DNA of 64,000 nt from Symbiobacterium terraclitae (GTDB lineage Bacteria > Bacillota > Sulfobacillia > Symbiobacteriales > Symbiobacteriaceae). Under the pieces are notes generated by a model. That model saw only the letters and a program-made list of their open reading frames with translations, did no database searches and was not told the origin of the DNA. The stretch spans positions 1-64,000 of the forward strand of contig NZ_JAGGLG010000008.1 of NCBI RefSeq assembly GCF_017874315.1, given 5' to 3'. Made by a program: the position numbers and the translations under genes. The number at the start of each line of letters is the position of its first letter. The stretch's first letter is position 1. This document shows, one piece after another, positions 34,583-42,888 of the stretch.

Positions 34583-34848
34583 GCCCAGGTGCTTAACAAT
34601 GCTAGGCCCCATCATGCAATCGCTGGTCATGCCGGGAGAGCCCACGGTTGAATGCCCGCCATTCGGTTCCGAGCATTCGGAGCACTATGTAGGTCGAAGG
34701 AGTCTACTTTGGAGGCGTTTGGCGAGCGTTTCATTCTTGACTAGGGGCCGATGAGGGCAACATGGGGTCGTGGAGTCCATCCGGATTGTGGGGCTGGGAG
34801 AAATCCGCTGTATGCTGCCCTAAACTTACTGCACGGGGAGGCCCTGCA
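34583..34848. other. gene-free spacer in the low-GC part of the glycan locus
   Basis: 266 bases without a recognisable gene, RNA or strong hairpin. It precedes the exporter permease; its composition is more balanced than in the housekeeping regions. Confidence 0.5.
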
Positions 34849-35670
34849 TTGCGCTTCTTTTCAATTTCAAAGGTTTTTGCCAGGAATGAGGGGTCACCGG
34901 CCTTCTCCGATATTCGACGCACGTTGCTGGAGTGGCCTCGTTGGCTTACCCTAGGCTGGTATGATTTTCGGACACAAAATAGCCGAACCATTCTGGGGCC
35001 CTTCTGGAACACGGTATCGACAGCATTATGGGTGTTAGGCCTAGTGCTCGTCTTCCGGCCGCACATGCTGGCTGCCGATTCAGCCTATCCAGTATATGTG
35101 GCTGGCGGGATAGTAGTCTGGAACCTGTTATCGTCTGCCCTTTCGGGTGGTTCCAAGGTGTTTGTGAGTAGAGCGGGAGTCATTAGAAACATCAACGCAC
35201 CGATGATGAGTCACATCCTGCACTATGTCATGCTTCTGAACTGCAGGGCCATATTTCAGCTGCCGGTGGTCGCTGTAGCGTTCATGCTCCAGAATGAGCC
35301 CAACTTCGCAGTGGCATGGATGGCCGTGCCGGGATACGCGCTCGTGGTCTTGGCGGTCATACCCCTCACCTTGATCACTGCGATTACGGGGGCACGTTTC
35401 CGTGATCTGTCGAATCTAATTTCATCTACGATGCGTTTTCTGTTCTTCATGTCCCCTGTGTTCTGGCAGCCGAATGGGAGCAACTGGAGGACATCACTCG
35501 CCCTCGTTAACCCCCTAACCTATTTTCTTGAGGTCGTTCGGTCCCCTCTTCTCGGTGTATACCCGTCGGGCTTGTCCTGGCTCGTGGTCCTGTCAGTTGC
35601 AGCAGTGGCGTGGCTGGTTGGAATTGGAGCGCTCAATCGCTTTAGAAACGACATCGTATTCTGGCTCTAG
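34849..35670 (+). CDS. wzm: ABC-2 polysaccharide export permease (Wzm-like)
   Basis: A 273-residue membrane protein with about six helices and the ABC-2 export permease layout: an amphipathic start (LLEWPRWLTLGWYDFRTQNS), RTILGPFWNTVSTALWVLGL, and the later ITGARFRDLSNLISSTMRFL and FFMSPVFW segments typical of Wzm/TagG. It should export a lipid-linked glycan together with the ATPase encoded 36 bases downstream. The TTG at 34849 is selected since GGGGAGG lies seven bases upstream; an upstream in-frame ATG lacks a binding site and lengthens the protein beyond the family size. Confidence 0.87.
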   Translation: MRFFSISKVFARNEGSPAFSDIRRTLLEWPRWLTLGWYDFRTQNSRTILGPFWNTVSTALWVLGLVLVFRPHMLAADSAYPVYVAGGIVVWNLLSSALSGGSKVFVSRAGVIRNINAPMMSHILHYVMLLNCRAIFQLPVVAVAFMLQNEPNFAVAWMAVPGYALVVLAVIPLTLITAITGARFRDLSNLISSTMRFLFFMSPVFWQPNGSNWRTSLALVNPLTYFLEVVRSPLLGVYPSGLSWLVVLSVAAVAWLVGIGALNRFRNDIVFWL

Positions 35671-35706
35671 ATGGGTTGCTGTGCACTCTTATGAGGGGGT
35701 CTGGCT

Positions 35707-36450
35707 GTGATTTCACTGCGGAATGTGACACTGCAGTTTCCGGTCTACGCCAAGAAGCGCGGCGCGACCGGGCGACCAGGCCGGGCCAGCGTCGGTGGTG
35801 AGATCTCGCACTGTGGGACTGGAGGAACTCGAGTAATTGCTCTCGATGGCATTACAATTGATATCCCGTCTGGCGCTAGAGTGGCCGTGATAGGGCACAA
35901 CGGCGCCGGCAAGAGCTCACTTCTTAGACTCATTGCCGGAATATACCAGCCCTCTTCGGGGGACTGCAGAGTCGACGGCAAGGTGTCAACGCTGTTCTCG
36001 ACGTCGCTGGGCATGAACCAGGATGCTACTGGGTACGAGAACATCTACAGGGCTGGGCTGATGCTTGGCCTACGTCACGACGAGATAGTCCGTGTACTAC
36101 CAGAGATCATAGAACTATGTGATTTAGGGAGCTTCATCGACATGCCCTTCCGTACGTACTCGTCAGGGATGCGAATGCGCCTCGGCTTTGCCATAGCCAC
36201 CAGCATGGAGCCAGACATCCTGCTGATTGACGAGGTGTTCGGTGCGGGTGACCGAAGCTTTATGGAAAAGGCCAAAGAGCGATTCTCCAACATGATGTCC
36301 AAGGCTCGAACGGTGGTGATGGTCTCGCACTCGGAATCTCTGGCCAAGCGGTTCTGTGACAGGGGTCTGTGGCTTGAGAAAGGCAGGCTGCGGATGTACG
36401 GTGACCTTGATGAAGTATTGAACGCCTACAGGGAGCACATGAGGAGATAA
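35707..36450 (+). CDS. wzt: ABC polysaccharide export ATPase (Wzt-like)
   Basis: A 247-residue ATPase: Walker A IGHNGAGKSSLLRL, the polysaccharide-exporter signature RTYSSGMRMRLGFA, Walker B ILLIDEVFGAGD, and H-loop VMVSHSESLAK. The protein ends at the nucleotide-binding domain, so the C-terminal carbohydrate-binding module that recognises capped chain ends in some Wzt proteins is absent. The GTG start follows GAGGGGG. It is paired with the preceding permease. Confidence 0.9.
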   Translation: MISLRNVTLQFPVYAKKRGATGRPGRASVGGEISHCGTGGTRVIALDGITIDIPSGARVAVIGHNGAGKSSLLRLIAGIYQPSSGDCRVDGKVSTLFSTSLGMNQDATGYENIYRAGLMLGLRHDEIVRVLPEIIELCDLGSFIDMPFRTYSSGMRMRLGFAIATSMEPDILLIDEVFGAGDRSFMEKAKERFSNMMSKARTVVMVSHSESLAKRFCDRGLWLEKGRLRMYGDLDEVLNAYREHMRR

Positions 36451-36491
36451 CAGCTGGTACGCGGAGACGTGAACGAGGAGGGGGCATTTTT

Positions 36492-39400
36492 GTGCTTGAC
36501 GTGCGGTTAAAGTTCACTACGCTAGCCAGCAATGAGGCAGATCTGGCCAAGGAGTACTGGCGAGGGCCACATGTGCACCCTACGGATTTTAGGGAAGGCG
36601 TTCCGACGTTCTACTCCGAGATGATCGCACAGGTGATTTTCCAACTCCAAGCGACATCGATCTTCGAGTTTGGCTGTAACGCTGGTCGCAACCTGGTCAC
36701 GATCAGACGACTTCATCAACTGAATGAGAAGCCGGTTCCTCGCCTGGCTGGGTGCGATATCAACCCACATGCTGTGGAGTACGGGCGGACCAAATGGGGA
36801 CTCGATATCCAGGTTGGTGACGAGACGCTCCTAGAGGAAATTCCTCGGGACAGCTTTGATGTCAGTATTACGGTATCGGTACTCGACCATCTACCGGATT
36901 TCACAGGGACGCTCGGGGGACTTGTTCGTGTTACCAAGAAACACCTTGTTTTGCTTGAGCCTCACTCGACTGCAGGTAGCGGAAAGGTGGCAGAGATAAA
37001 GAGCAGCGTCAACACTGTGGGCGGTGACGGGTGGATACCGTCCACACCGTTCACGTATATTCACAACTATGACCGTGCATTCCTGCACCATCCGCTTAGG
37101 CAGCTAGTTGATATGTCACTTCCAACGCACCTAAACAAAGTAGGACCGCTGTATCGCCTCCGGGTGATGGAAAAGGTAGACCGCCCTGCTTGGCCCGACC
37201 GGGTCATAGAGATGCTGCTGGACCGGACTCCAGGGTCGATGGAGGTAGGACCTTACGGTTCTTGGATCCAGTGGTTACAAGCGTGCAGGGAACGCGCTTT
37301 GCCAATACGCCTCATCCTTGGCCCGGAAGACCTGATGAAACCCAGCGAGATAGAGGACTCTGACCTGATCCTCTCAACGGTCAGAATGGCTGAGATTTTG
37401 GAGATGAATGGCCTCTGCCATGATCGTGCCACCCTGGTATCAGACGGATACGTCTACTTGCTGGGTCCGAGAGGCCGTTCTGCTCCCCCTGGTTGGCAGG
37501 CTGCAGCCCATACCGAGCTTCTACTTAGCGCAAGGTGGCTTCGCATTGTCGATCGCGTTCTTCAGAGCTCTGTCATCCGGTTACTTCAGATGGAAAACGC
37601 GAAGCGAGGCCTGGAGCAAGCGAACGAACGGCTTAGGGGACCCAAAGCAAGAGAAGGTCAGCAAGGAGCGGCCAGGTTGCACGCACACTTTGATCAGGGG
37701 AACGCAGATCACAGGGATGTAGCGATTCCAGATCTAGTTCCGTCTCAGGTGACTGGAGAGCGTCGAGAGCTTGAAGCTCGTGTTGCAGAGGCTGAGGCTC
37801 GTGTTGCAGAGGCTGAGGCTCGTGTTGCAGAGGCTGAGGCTCGTGTTGCAGAGGCTGAGGCTTGTGCCGCAGAGGCTGAAGCGAATCGTCGTAAGGCTGA
37901 AGTGGAACTTGACCAGTACAAGACGTGGGCGCAACACACAATTGCTGACCTGCAGATCAAACACAGCGCTAGTCTCCGGACGGTAAGCCGGTTGCGCAAT
38001 AGTGTCACCTACCGAGTCGGTCGTGCCATGGTTGAGGCAGCCTGCCCATCACGGAACACCTTGTTGCTTCCGGTCCGCCTGGTAAGGATTGCACTCCAGC
38101 ACTACAGGGATACCCGCCGCAGGGCGTCGGCCCCCTCCGCCTCACCGACTAGTTCCAAGGCACAGAAGCACCTGGTCGTCGACTCGGATACGGGTGATGT
38201 GCGAAAGCGTGCGCAAGAGTTAGTCCGACAAGGGCGGCTGACAGACGCCTTTGAGTTGCTTGAGAGGTCGACGCGGCTTACCGAAAAACAGACGAGACAG
38301 TTCGACATGCTTCAGGACAAGTTAAGGCTACTGCGTGGTGAGGTGCAGTTCTCCGCAGGTCAACATCATCCCCCGTTGGAAGGCTACACGGGGCGACCGC
38401 GGACTGCGCTATACGTGCTTCACAACTCGTTGCCATATAATTCTGGAGGCTATGCAACGCGTGCCCATGGCATTCTCACAGGACTCACCGCCACCGAATG
38501 GGATGTCACTGCAGTCACCCGATTGGGGTACCCAAGTGATCGTGTCCATGCAGCTCTCCCGCCTGTCGGTAGAGTCATCGACGGCGCGAAATATACCTAC
38601 CTGGATGACCCGGATCTCAACCTCAAGACACTATCGCTTACGGAGTATATCAGTCAGTTTAGCTCAAGACTCGAGGAAGTCGCACGCAGCGTTCGACCGG
38701 TCGTACTCCATGCGGCCTCGTTCTTCCACAACGGAATTGCAGCAAATCTTGTTGGGCAACGCCTGGGCATTCCCTCGATCTACGAGATCCGTGGCATGCA
38801 CTACTTGACTCGGTCTTCTCATGATCCTGGGTGGAAGGACTCTGACGAAAGCCGCCTCTATCGCAAACTCGAGTTACAGGCTGCTCAGGACGCGGACTTG
38901 GTGCTCACCTTGACGGGGGCCTTGCGCGAGTTGATCGCGAATTGGGGGGTCCCTAGGGATAAGATCTATGTCTTTCCAAATGGTGTAGACACCCAGCGCT
39001 TTGCTCCCACGCCACCAGACCGTGAGCTTCAAGCGCGTCTGGGGTTGGAAGGCAAGGTTGTTATCGGTTATGTGGGGTCGTTCGTCTTCTATGAGGGACT
39101 TGACTACCTCCTAGAGGCCGCTGCTATCCTGAAAACCAGGCGTGATGACTTCAAGCTGCTCTTGGTCGGCGATGGTGAACATTTCGACCAGATCGCCGCC
39201 TTGGTGCGCCAACTCGGTCTGGAGGGACTCACGGTCCTGACAGGTCGAGTGCCGCACGAAGAAGTCGTACGGTACCATTCGCTTGTGGATATCGCCCCAT
39301 TCCCGCGCAAGGGCCTACTAGTGTGCGAGACTGTGTCGCCAATCAAACCGTTGGAAGCAATGGCTATGGGGAAGGCGGTCGTTGCCTCCAGCGTAGCTGC

Positions 39401-39632
39401 GCTCTGCGAGATGGTGCACGACTCAACCACGGGGCTGGTTCATGAGAAGGACAAGGTAGAGCACTTGGCAGCGGTTCTTGAGCAGTTGATCCGAGACCCT
39501 GGGCTCAGGAAGGCTCTGGGGGTGCGGGCCAGAGATTGGGTGGTTCAGCATCGGGATTGGCGCGTCCTTACCAGGGAACTTGCCAGAACGTACGAACGAC
39601 TCACCGAGGGCAGTATTGCACACCGGAGGTAG
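36492..39632 (+). CDS. methyltransferase - coiled coil - glycosyltransferase fusion
   Basis: A 1046-residue multidomain protein. Residues about 1-170 are a class I SAM methyltransferase (IFEFGCNAGRNLVTIRRL, then LAGCDINPHAVEYG and VLDHLPDFTGTLG). A coiled coil (about 425-480) holds four or five near-exact heptads VAEAEAR. A short SLRTVSRLRNSVTYRVGRAM linker is followed by a GT4 glycosyltransferase at about 635-1046 (HNSLPYNSGGYATRAHGILT, FPNGVDTQRFAP, then PIKPLEAMAMGKAVVAS). The arrangement recalls chain-terminating methyltransferase fusions in ABC-dependent glycan synthesis such as WsaE of Geobacillus S-layer glycan. The GTG start follows GAGGAGGGGG. It is next to wzm/wzt. Confidence 0.82.
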   Translation: MLDVRLKFTTLASNEADLAKEYWRGPHVHPTDFREGVPTFYSEMIAQVIFQLQATSIFEFGCNAGRNLVTIRRLHQLNEKPVPRLAGCDINPHAVEYGRTKWGLDIQVGDETLLEEIPRDSFDVSITVSVLDHLPDFTGTLGGLVRVTKKHLVLLEPHSTAGSGKVAEIKSSVNTVGGDGWIPSTPFTYIHNYDRAFLHHPLRQLVDMSLPTHLNKVGPLYRLRVMEKVDRPAWPDRVIEMLLDRTPGSMEVGPYGSWIQWLQACRERALPIRLILGPEDLMKPSEIEDSDLILSTVRMAEILEMNGLCHDRATLVSDGYVYLLGPRGRSAPPGWQAAAHTELLLSARWLRIVDRVLQSSVIRLLQMENAKRGLEQANERLRGPKAREGQQGAARLHAHFDQGNADHRDVAIPDLVPSQVTGERRELEARVAEAEARVAEAEARVAEAEARVAEAEACAAEAEANRRKAEVELDQYKTWAQHTIADLQIKHSASLRTVSRLRNSVTYRVGRAMVEAACPSRNTLLLPVRLVRIALQHYRDTRRRASAPSASPTSSKAQKHLVVDSDTGDVRKRAQELVRQGRLTDAFELLERSTRLTEKQTRQFDMLQDKLRLLRGEVQFSAGQHHPPLEGYTGRPRTALYVLHNSLPYNSGGYATRAHGILTGLTATEWDVTAVTRLGYPSDRVHAALPPVGRVIDGAKYTYLDDPDLNLKTLSLTEYISQFSSRLEEVARSVRPVVLHAASFFHNGIAANLVGQRLGIPSIYEIRGMHYLTRSSHDPGWKDSDESRLYRKLELQAAQDADLVLTLTGALRELIANWGVPRDKIYVFPNGVDTQRFAPTPPDRELQARLGLEGKVVIGYVGSFVFYEGLDYLLEAAAILKTRRDDFKLLLVGDGEHFDQIAALVRQLGLEGLTVLTGRVPHEEVVRYHSLVDIAPFPRKGLLVCETVSPIKPLEAMAMGKAVVASSVAALCEMVHDSTTGLVHEKDKVEHLAAVLEQLIRDPGLRKALGVRARDWVVQHRDWRVLTRELARTYERLTEGSIAHRR
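37776..37880 (+). repeat. 21-bp in-frame heptad repeats
   Basis: GCTCGTGTTGCAGAGGCTGA recurs at 37776, 37797, 37818 and 37839, with a diverged copy at 37860. The 21-base period encodes exact heptads, so slippage would lengthen or shorten the coiled coil in frame. Confidence 0.88.
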
Positions 39633-39766
39633 TGAGTTCACTCTCTATAATCCGGAACGTCCAGTGCCCTATCGCTCCAAGGGTCGTGCAAGTGGATCAC
39701 CCGGTAGTTAGTCTTTCCCGAACTCTCCCATGAACCTGATTAGGCTACCATCATCAGGAAGAGTAG

Positions 39767-39809
39767 GCTCCCCTGCCTAACCCCTCACGTAGAGGAAAGG
39801 CAGGGGAGC
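39767..39809. terminator. terminator-like hairpin between convergent glycan genes
   Basis: A 12-bp perfect stem GCTCCCCTGCCT / AGGCAGGGGAGC with a 19-base loop lies between the fusion gene and wecC. It has a modest pyrimidine tail on the minus strand (TACTCTTCC). Confidence 0.55.
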
Positions 39810-39829
39810 GCTGCCTTCTGACTAGTGCT

Positions 39830-41131
39830 CTAGACCATCACCAATTGCTGACCACACCCGAGTATTTTGACCTGAAAGCCAGCTGCACACCAATTATCCA
39901 AAGAGACTACCCCGCGTGCATCAACGAGCAAAGGCCTGGACACCAACTCTCGCACCCAGTTCGGGTCCAGAGATGCATACACCGCATGATCAGTGAGAAG
40001 AAGCAGGGCTTCTGCGCCGCGGAGCATGTCCTCCAGAGGCAGATTGTAGCGGGCAATAAAGGGATCGTGGACTTTAACCTCGATTCCTTCTGACTCGAGC
40101 AACTGGGCGATTTCCAGGGAAGGGCTTTCGCGATCATCACCGACATCTGCCTTGTATGACGCCCCAAGGATAGCCACTCGCTGTACTGGTTGGTTGCCTT
40201 CCAGCTCATGCAGCAGCTTCACGACATGTAGCGGCATGCGCCGGTTGATTCGACGAGCAGTTTGAATCAGGTCCGTCAGCGTCGGGGCCGCTTCTACGAC
40301 AAAATAGGGATCCACCGCAATGCAGTGGCCGCCCACCCCGGGCCCGGGACGCAGAAACTGGACTCTTGGGTGGCGGTTAGCAAGGCTCATTGCTTCCCAG
40401 GCGTTTACCTTCAGGTGCTCGCATACCAGAGCAAACTCGTTGGCCAGGGCTATGTTGACGTCGCGATAGGTGTTTTCCATCAACTTCACCAACTCGGCCG
40501 TCTTTGCATCGGTAATGCTAATACACCCACGTACGAAAGATCGGTACAAGGCGGCTGCGGCCTCTCCTGCGGCCGGCGTCAGTCCGCCGATAACGCGGTC
40601 ATTCTGAACCAGTTCCGCGAGCAAATTCCCAGGTAGTACGCGTTCCGGAGCGTGCGCCACTAGCAGTTGGGAGGTGTCAACCCCTTCCTCCCGCAGTGTC
40701 CCTACGACGACCTCTTCAGTCGTGCCGGGCGGAACTGTGGACTCCAAAATAACAAGGTTTCCAGGTTGGACGAACGGGGCGATCGCCCTCGTCGCGCTGA
40801 TTACGTATCCCAGATCAGCCTGGTACGATGCTTCGGGGCGGAAGATGCGTTCGCGAATGTTGTCGTTGCTGTGCTTGAAGGGTGTAGGGACGGCAATAAT
40901 GAACGCATCAGCTCTACTCGGTTGATCGCAGACCGTCAGACTACCGTCACTGAACACCTTTTGTGCCAGTGCGGCGAGACCTTCCTCGTTAACGATATGA
41001 AGCTGACCCTCATGGAGGGAGTTAATGATCGCAGTGTTTACGTCCACACCTACTACGTGATGTCCCGCGTTAGCCAGGAGGCAAGCTGTTGGGAAGCCGA
41101 TATACCCCATACCCATAATGCAGACTTTCAT
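39830..41131 (-). CDS. wecC: UDP-N-acetyl-D-mannosamine dehydrogenase (WecC-like)
   Basis: A 433-residue nucleotide-sugar dehydrogenase that would oxidise UDP-ManNAc to UDP-ManNAcA with two NAD. Motifs: Rossmann GMGYIGFPTACLLA, ILESTVPPGTTEE, the catalytic Cys in GPGVGGHCIAVDPYF, and a C-terminal domain ILGASYKADVGDDRESPSLE. The GHCI and FLRPGPG forms place it with the WecC rather than the Ugd (UDP-glucose) branch, though UDP-GlcNAc oxidation is possible. It supplies an acidic sugar to the glycan. The ATG at 41131 is preferred over an upstream in-frame start because of the family N-terminus. Confidence 0.9.
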   Translation of the reverse strand: MKVCIMGMGYIGFPTACLLANAGHHVVGVDVNTAIINSLHEGQLHIVNEEGLAALAQKVFSDGSLTVCDQPSRADAFIIAVPTPFKHSNDNIRERIFRPEASYQADLGYVISATRAIAPFVQPGNLVILESTVPPGTTEEVVVGTLREEGVDTSQLLVAHAPERVLPGNLLAELVQNDRVIGGLTPAAGEAAAALYRSFVRGCISITDAKTAELVKLMENTYRDVNIALANEFALVCEHLKVNAWEAMSLANRHPRVQFLRPGPGVGGHCIAVDPYFVVEAAPTLTDLIQTARRINRRMPLHVVKLLHELEGNQPVQRVAILGASYKADVGDDRESPSLEIAQLLESEGIEVKVHDPFIARYNLPLEDMLRGAEALLLLTDHAVYASLDPNWVRELVSRPLLVDARGVVSLDNWCAAGFQVKILGCGQQLVMV

Positions 41132-41161
41132 TGAGATTCCGATACCCCCTACGAGATAGTA

Positions 41162-41190
41162 CATGTACCACAATCAAATGCATGGGTCAA
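41162..41190 (-). promoter_or_regulatory. promoter of wecC with palindrome at -10
   Basis: On the minus strand TTGACC and TACATG are 17 bases apart. The -10 lies inside the perfect palindrome GTACATGTAC (41159-41168), which could serve as an operator. TGTACA also recurs near 41290 and 41333 in the same intergenic region. Confidence 0.5.
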
Positions 41191-41366
41191 GGAGCATCGC
41201 TCTTGCTACGGTGCCTGCCTCGAAAGCTGCTAGCACTTCGTCGCCAGCGGGGCCGAACTCTCAAAGACAGTTCCCGTAGAATCGGTGTACATGACGCACC
41301 ACACAGCGCGTGTTGGTTCAGCTTGCGAACGGTGTACAACTTACCTCGGGATGAACGCTGACCGAA

Positions 41367-42638
41367 TCAGTTACCTCGTAGCTTATTGTACAACTGAATA
41401 AGTTTGCTAGACTCAACTTGCCAGTTGTACTGCTGAACTACGTTTCGGGTATTGGCGGACTTTGTTCCCCAGGGTTCGGGCGTGAGAAGAGTGTTAATCG
41501 CCTGTGCAATCTGGCCCGGGTCATGGGGGTCAACCAGGATACCGACATCGAACTCTTCGACCACCCGCCGGATCTCCGGATAGTCGGCCGCCACAACGGG
41601 CAGGCCGGCAGCGAAGTACTCGAAGAGCTTGTTGGAGTCGGTGGAGTAGTGGTTGAAGCAGGTGTTCTGCAGTACCTGCACACCAATCCGCGCGGCACGG
41701 GTATACCCGAGTAGGTCCTTCAGGGGAACACGGCCGGTGAACCGCACACGGTCCGTCACCCCCAGCTCGACCGCCAGTTGCTGCACCTTGCCCATCAGGT
41801 TGCCGTCGCCGACGACGACGAAGCAGCCGCTCCGCCACATGGGGATGCTCTGCAGCACTTGCTCGATGCCGCGGCCTGCCTGCACCCCGCCCTGGTAGAT
41901 GATGATGGGCTGGTCGGCGGGAATCCGCAGCTCGGTATGGAGATCGCGGGCCGGAACAGCGGCGAGGTTGAGATCGATCACGTTGCCCACCACCAATGGC
42001 CTGACCCCGTACTTGGCGGTCATGAACTCCGCGCGCGTCCGGGTGGTCGCGATCACCGCATCGGCAAACGGGATGGTCACCCTCTCGATCAGGTGCACGT
42101 ACCACACGTCATGACCGACGCGACCGGTTGCAGCTTCGTGCGAGTCGTAGACCAGGGGCCTCCAGCGCAGGAGCTTCGCCAGCACGGCGGCCGGCATGGT
42201 GTTGAGGTCATGAGCGTGATAAAAGTCCGCCCGCAGGCGGACGGCGGTGAGGGCCATGCGCCAGAGGATCCCAGCGCGCCGCAGAAAACGCAGTACCCGC
42301 CGGAGGCTGCTCTCGCTGGCCGGCGGAAACTCAGTGCGCCCTTGTTGAAGTTCGCCTGGACGGCCTGCGCTGCGGCCCCGGACAACCGGCTTCAGCCCTG
42401 ACCAGACCCGCTTCAGCGCGCGGAACACGATCCCCTGCCGTTCAATGCGGATGACCTCTAGACCGTCCACCCACTCGTGCTGCGGGAGGACCGTCGGCCC
42501 GGTCCCGGCCAGCGCGAGGATGGTGACATGATAACCGGCAGATGCCAGGGCCGTCCCCTCACGGTGGACCCTGGCATCATTCGTGAAGGGGTTGAGGAGA
42601 AACATCACAATCTTGGGTTTGATAAGCCATTCCTCCAC
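41367..42638 (-). CDS. family 4 glycosyltransferase
   Basis: A GT-B glycosyltransferase of about 423 residues. The N-terminal block LLNPFTNDARVHREGTALAS is the family-4 donor-side start, and the C-terminal domain has YQGGVQAGRGIEQVLQSIP, VGDGNLMGKVQQLA and STDSNKLFEYFAAGLPVVAA with the conserved Glu region. It should add a sugar to the growing lipid-linked chain. The start is unclear: GTG at 42638 has a poor binding site, while homologous proteins would begin around the ATC at 42623, which has GGAGGA seven bases upstream. Divergent from the next glycosyltransferase gene. Confidence 0.82.
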   Translation of the reverse strand: MEEWLIKPKIVMFLLNPFTNDARVHREGTALASAGYHVTILALAGTGPTVLPQHEWVDGLEVIRIERQGIVFRALKRVWSGLKPVVRGRSAGRPGELQQGRTEFPPASESSLRRVLRFLRRAGILWRMALTAVRLRADFYHAHDLNTMPAAVLAKLLRWRPLVYDSHEAATGRVGHDVWYVHLIERVTIPFADAVIATTRTRAEFMTAKYGVRPLVVGNVIDLNLAAVPARDLHTELRIPADQPIIIYQGGVQAGRGIEQVLQSIPMWRSGCFVVVGDGNLMGKVQQLAVELGVTDRVRFTGRVPLKDLLGYTRAARIGVQVLQNTCFNHYSTDSNKLFEYFAAGLPVVAADYPEIRRVVEEFDVGILVDPHDPGQIAQAINTLLTPEPWGTKSANTRNVVQQYNWQVESSKLIQLYNKLRGN

Positions 42639-42815
42639 GCGACCTGCGGACAGGCGTCGGTGAAGCGACAACGCCGTTCTCTTCGGTACCGAAGACTTAC
42701 AATACGACTTTGAACGGTTGATTCCTGTTGGTCGGGCACAAGGTTATGGCCATTTGTCGGTTCTTCTGGGAAGAAGACCACTGCAACCGTTCCATGGTGC
42801 AGTAGAGGATTCGCC

Positions 42816-42844
42816 TTGAAAAGCGCCAACCTATATCATACACA
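42816..42844 (+). promoter_or_regulatory. promoter of the pgl-side glycan genes
   Basis: TTGAAA and TACACA are 17 bases apart in an AT-rich stretch. The predicted transcript would begin near 42851, about 38 bases before the ATT discussed for the next gene. Confidence 0.55.
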
Positions 42845-42888
42845 CATATTAGCGCCGCGATGGCTCCCAAGGCGCCTGGGGGTGGCCG

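Noticed and set aside
33600-41400. A prophage or transposon as cause of the low-GC block
   Set aside because: No integrase, transposase, terminal repeats or phage genes are visible; gene content is that of a glycan cassette.
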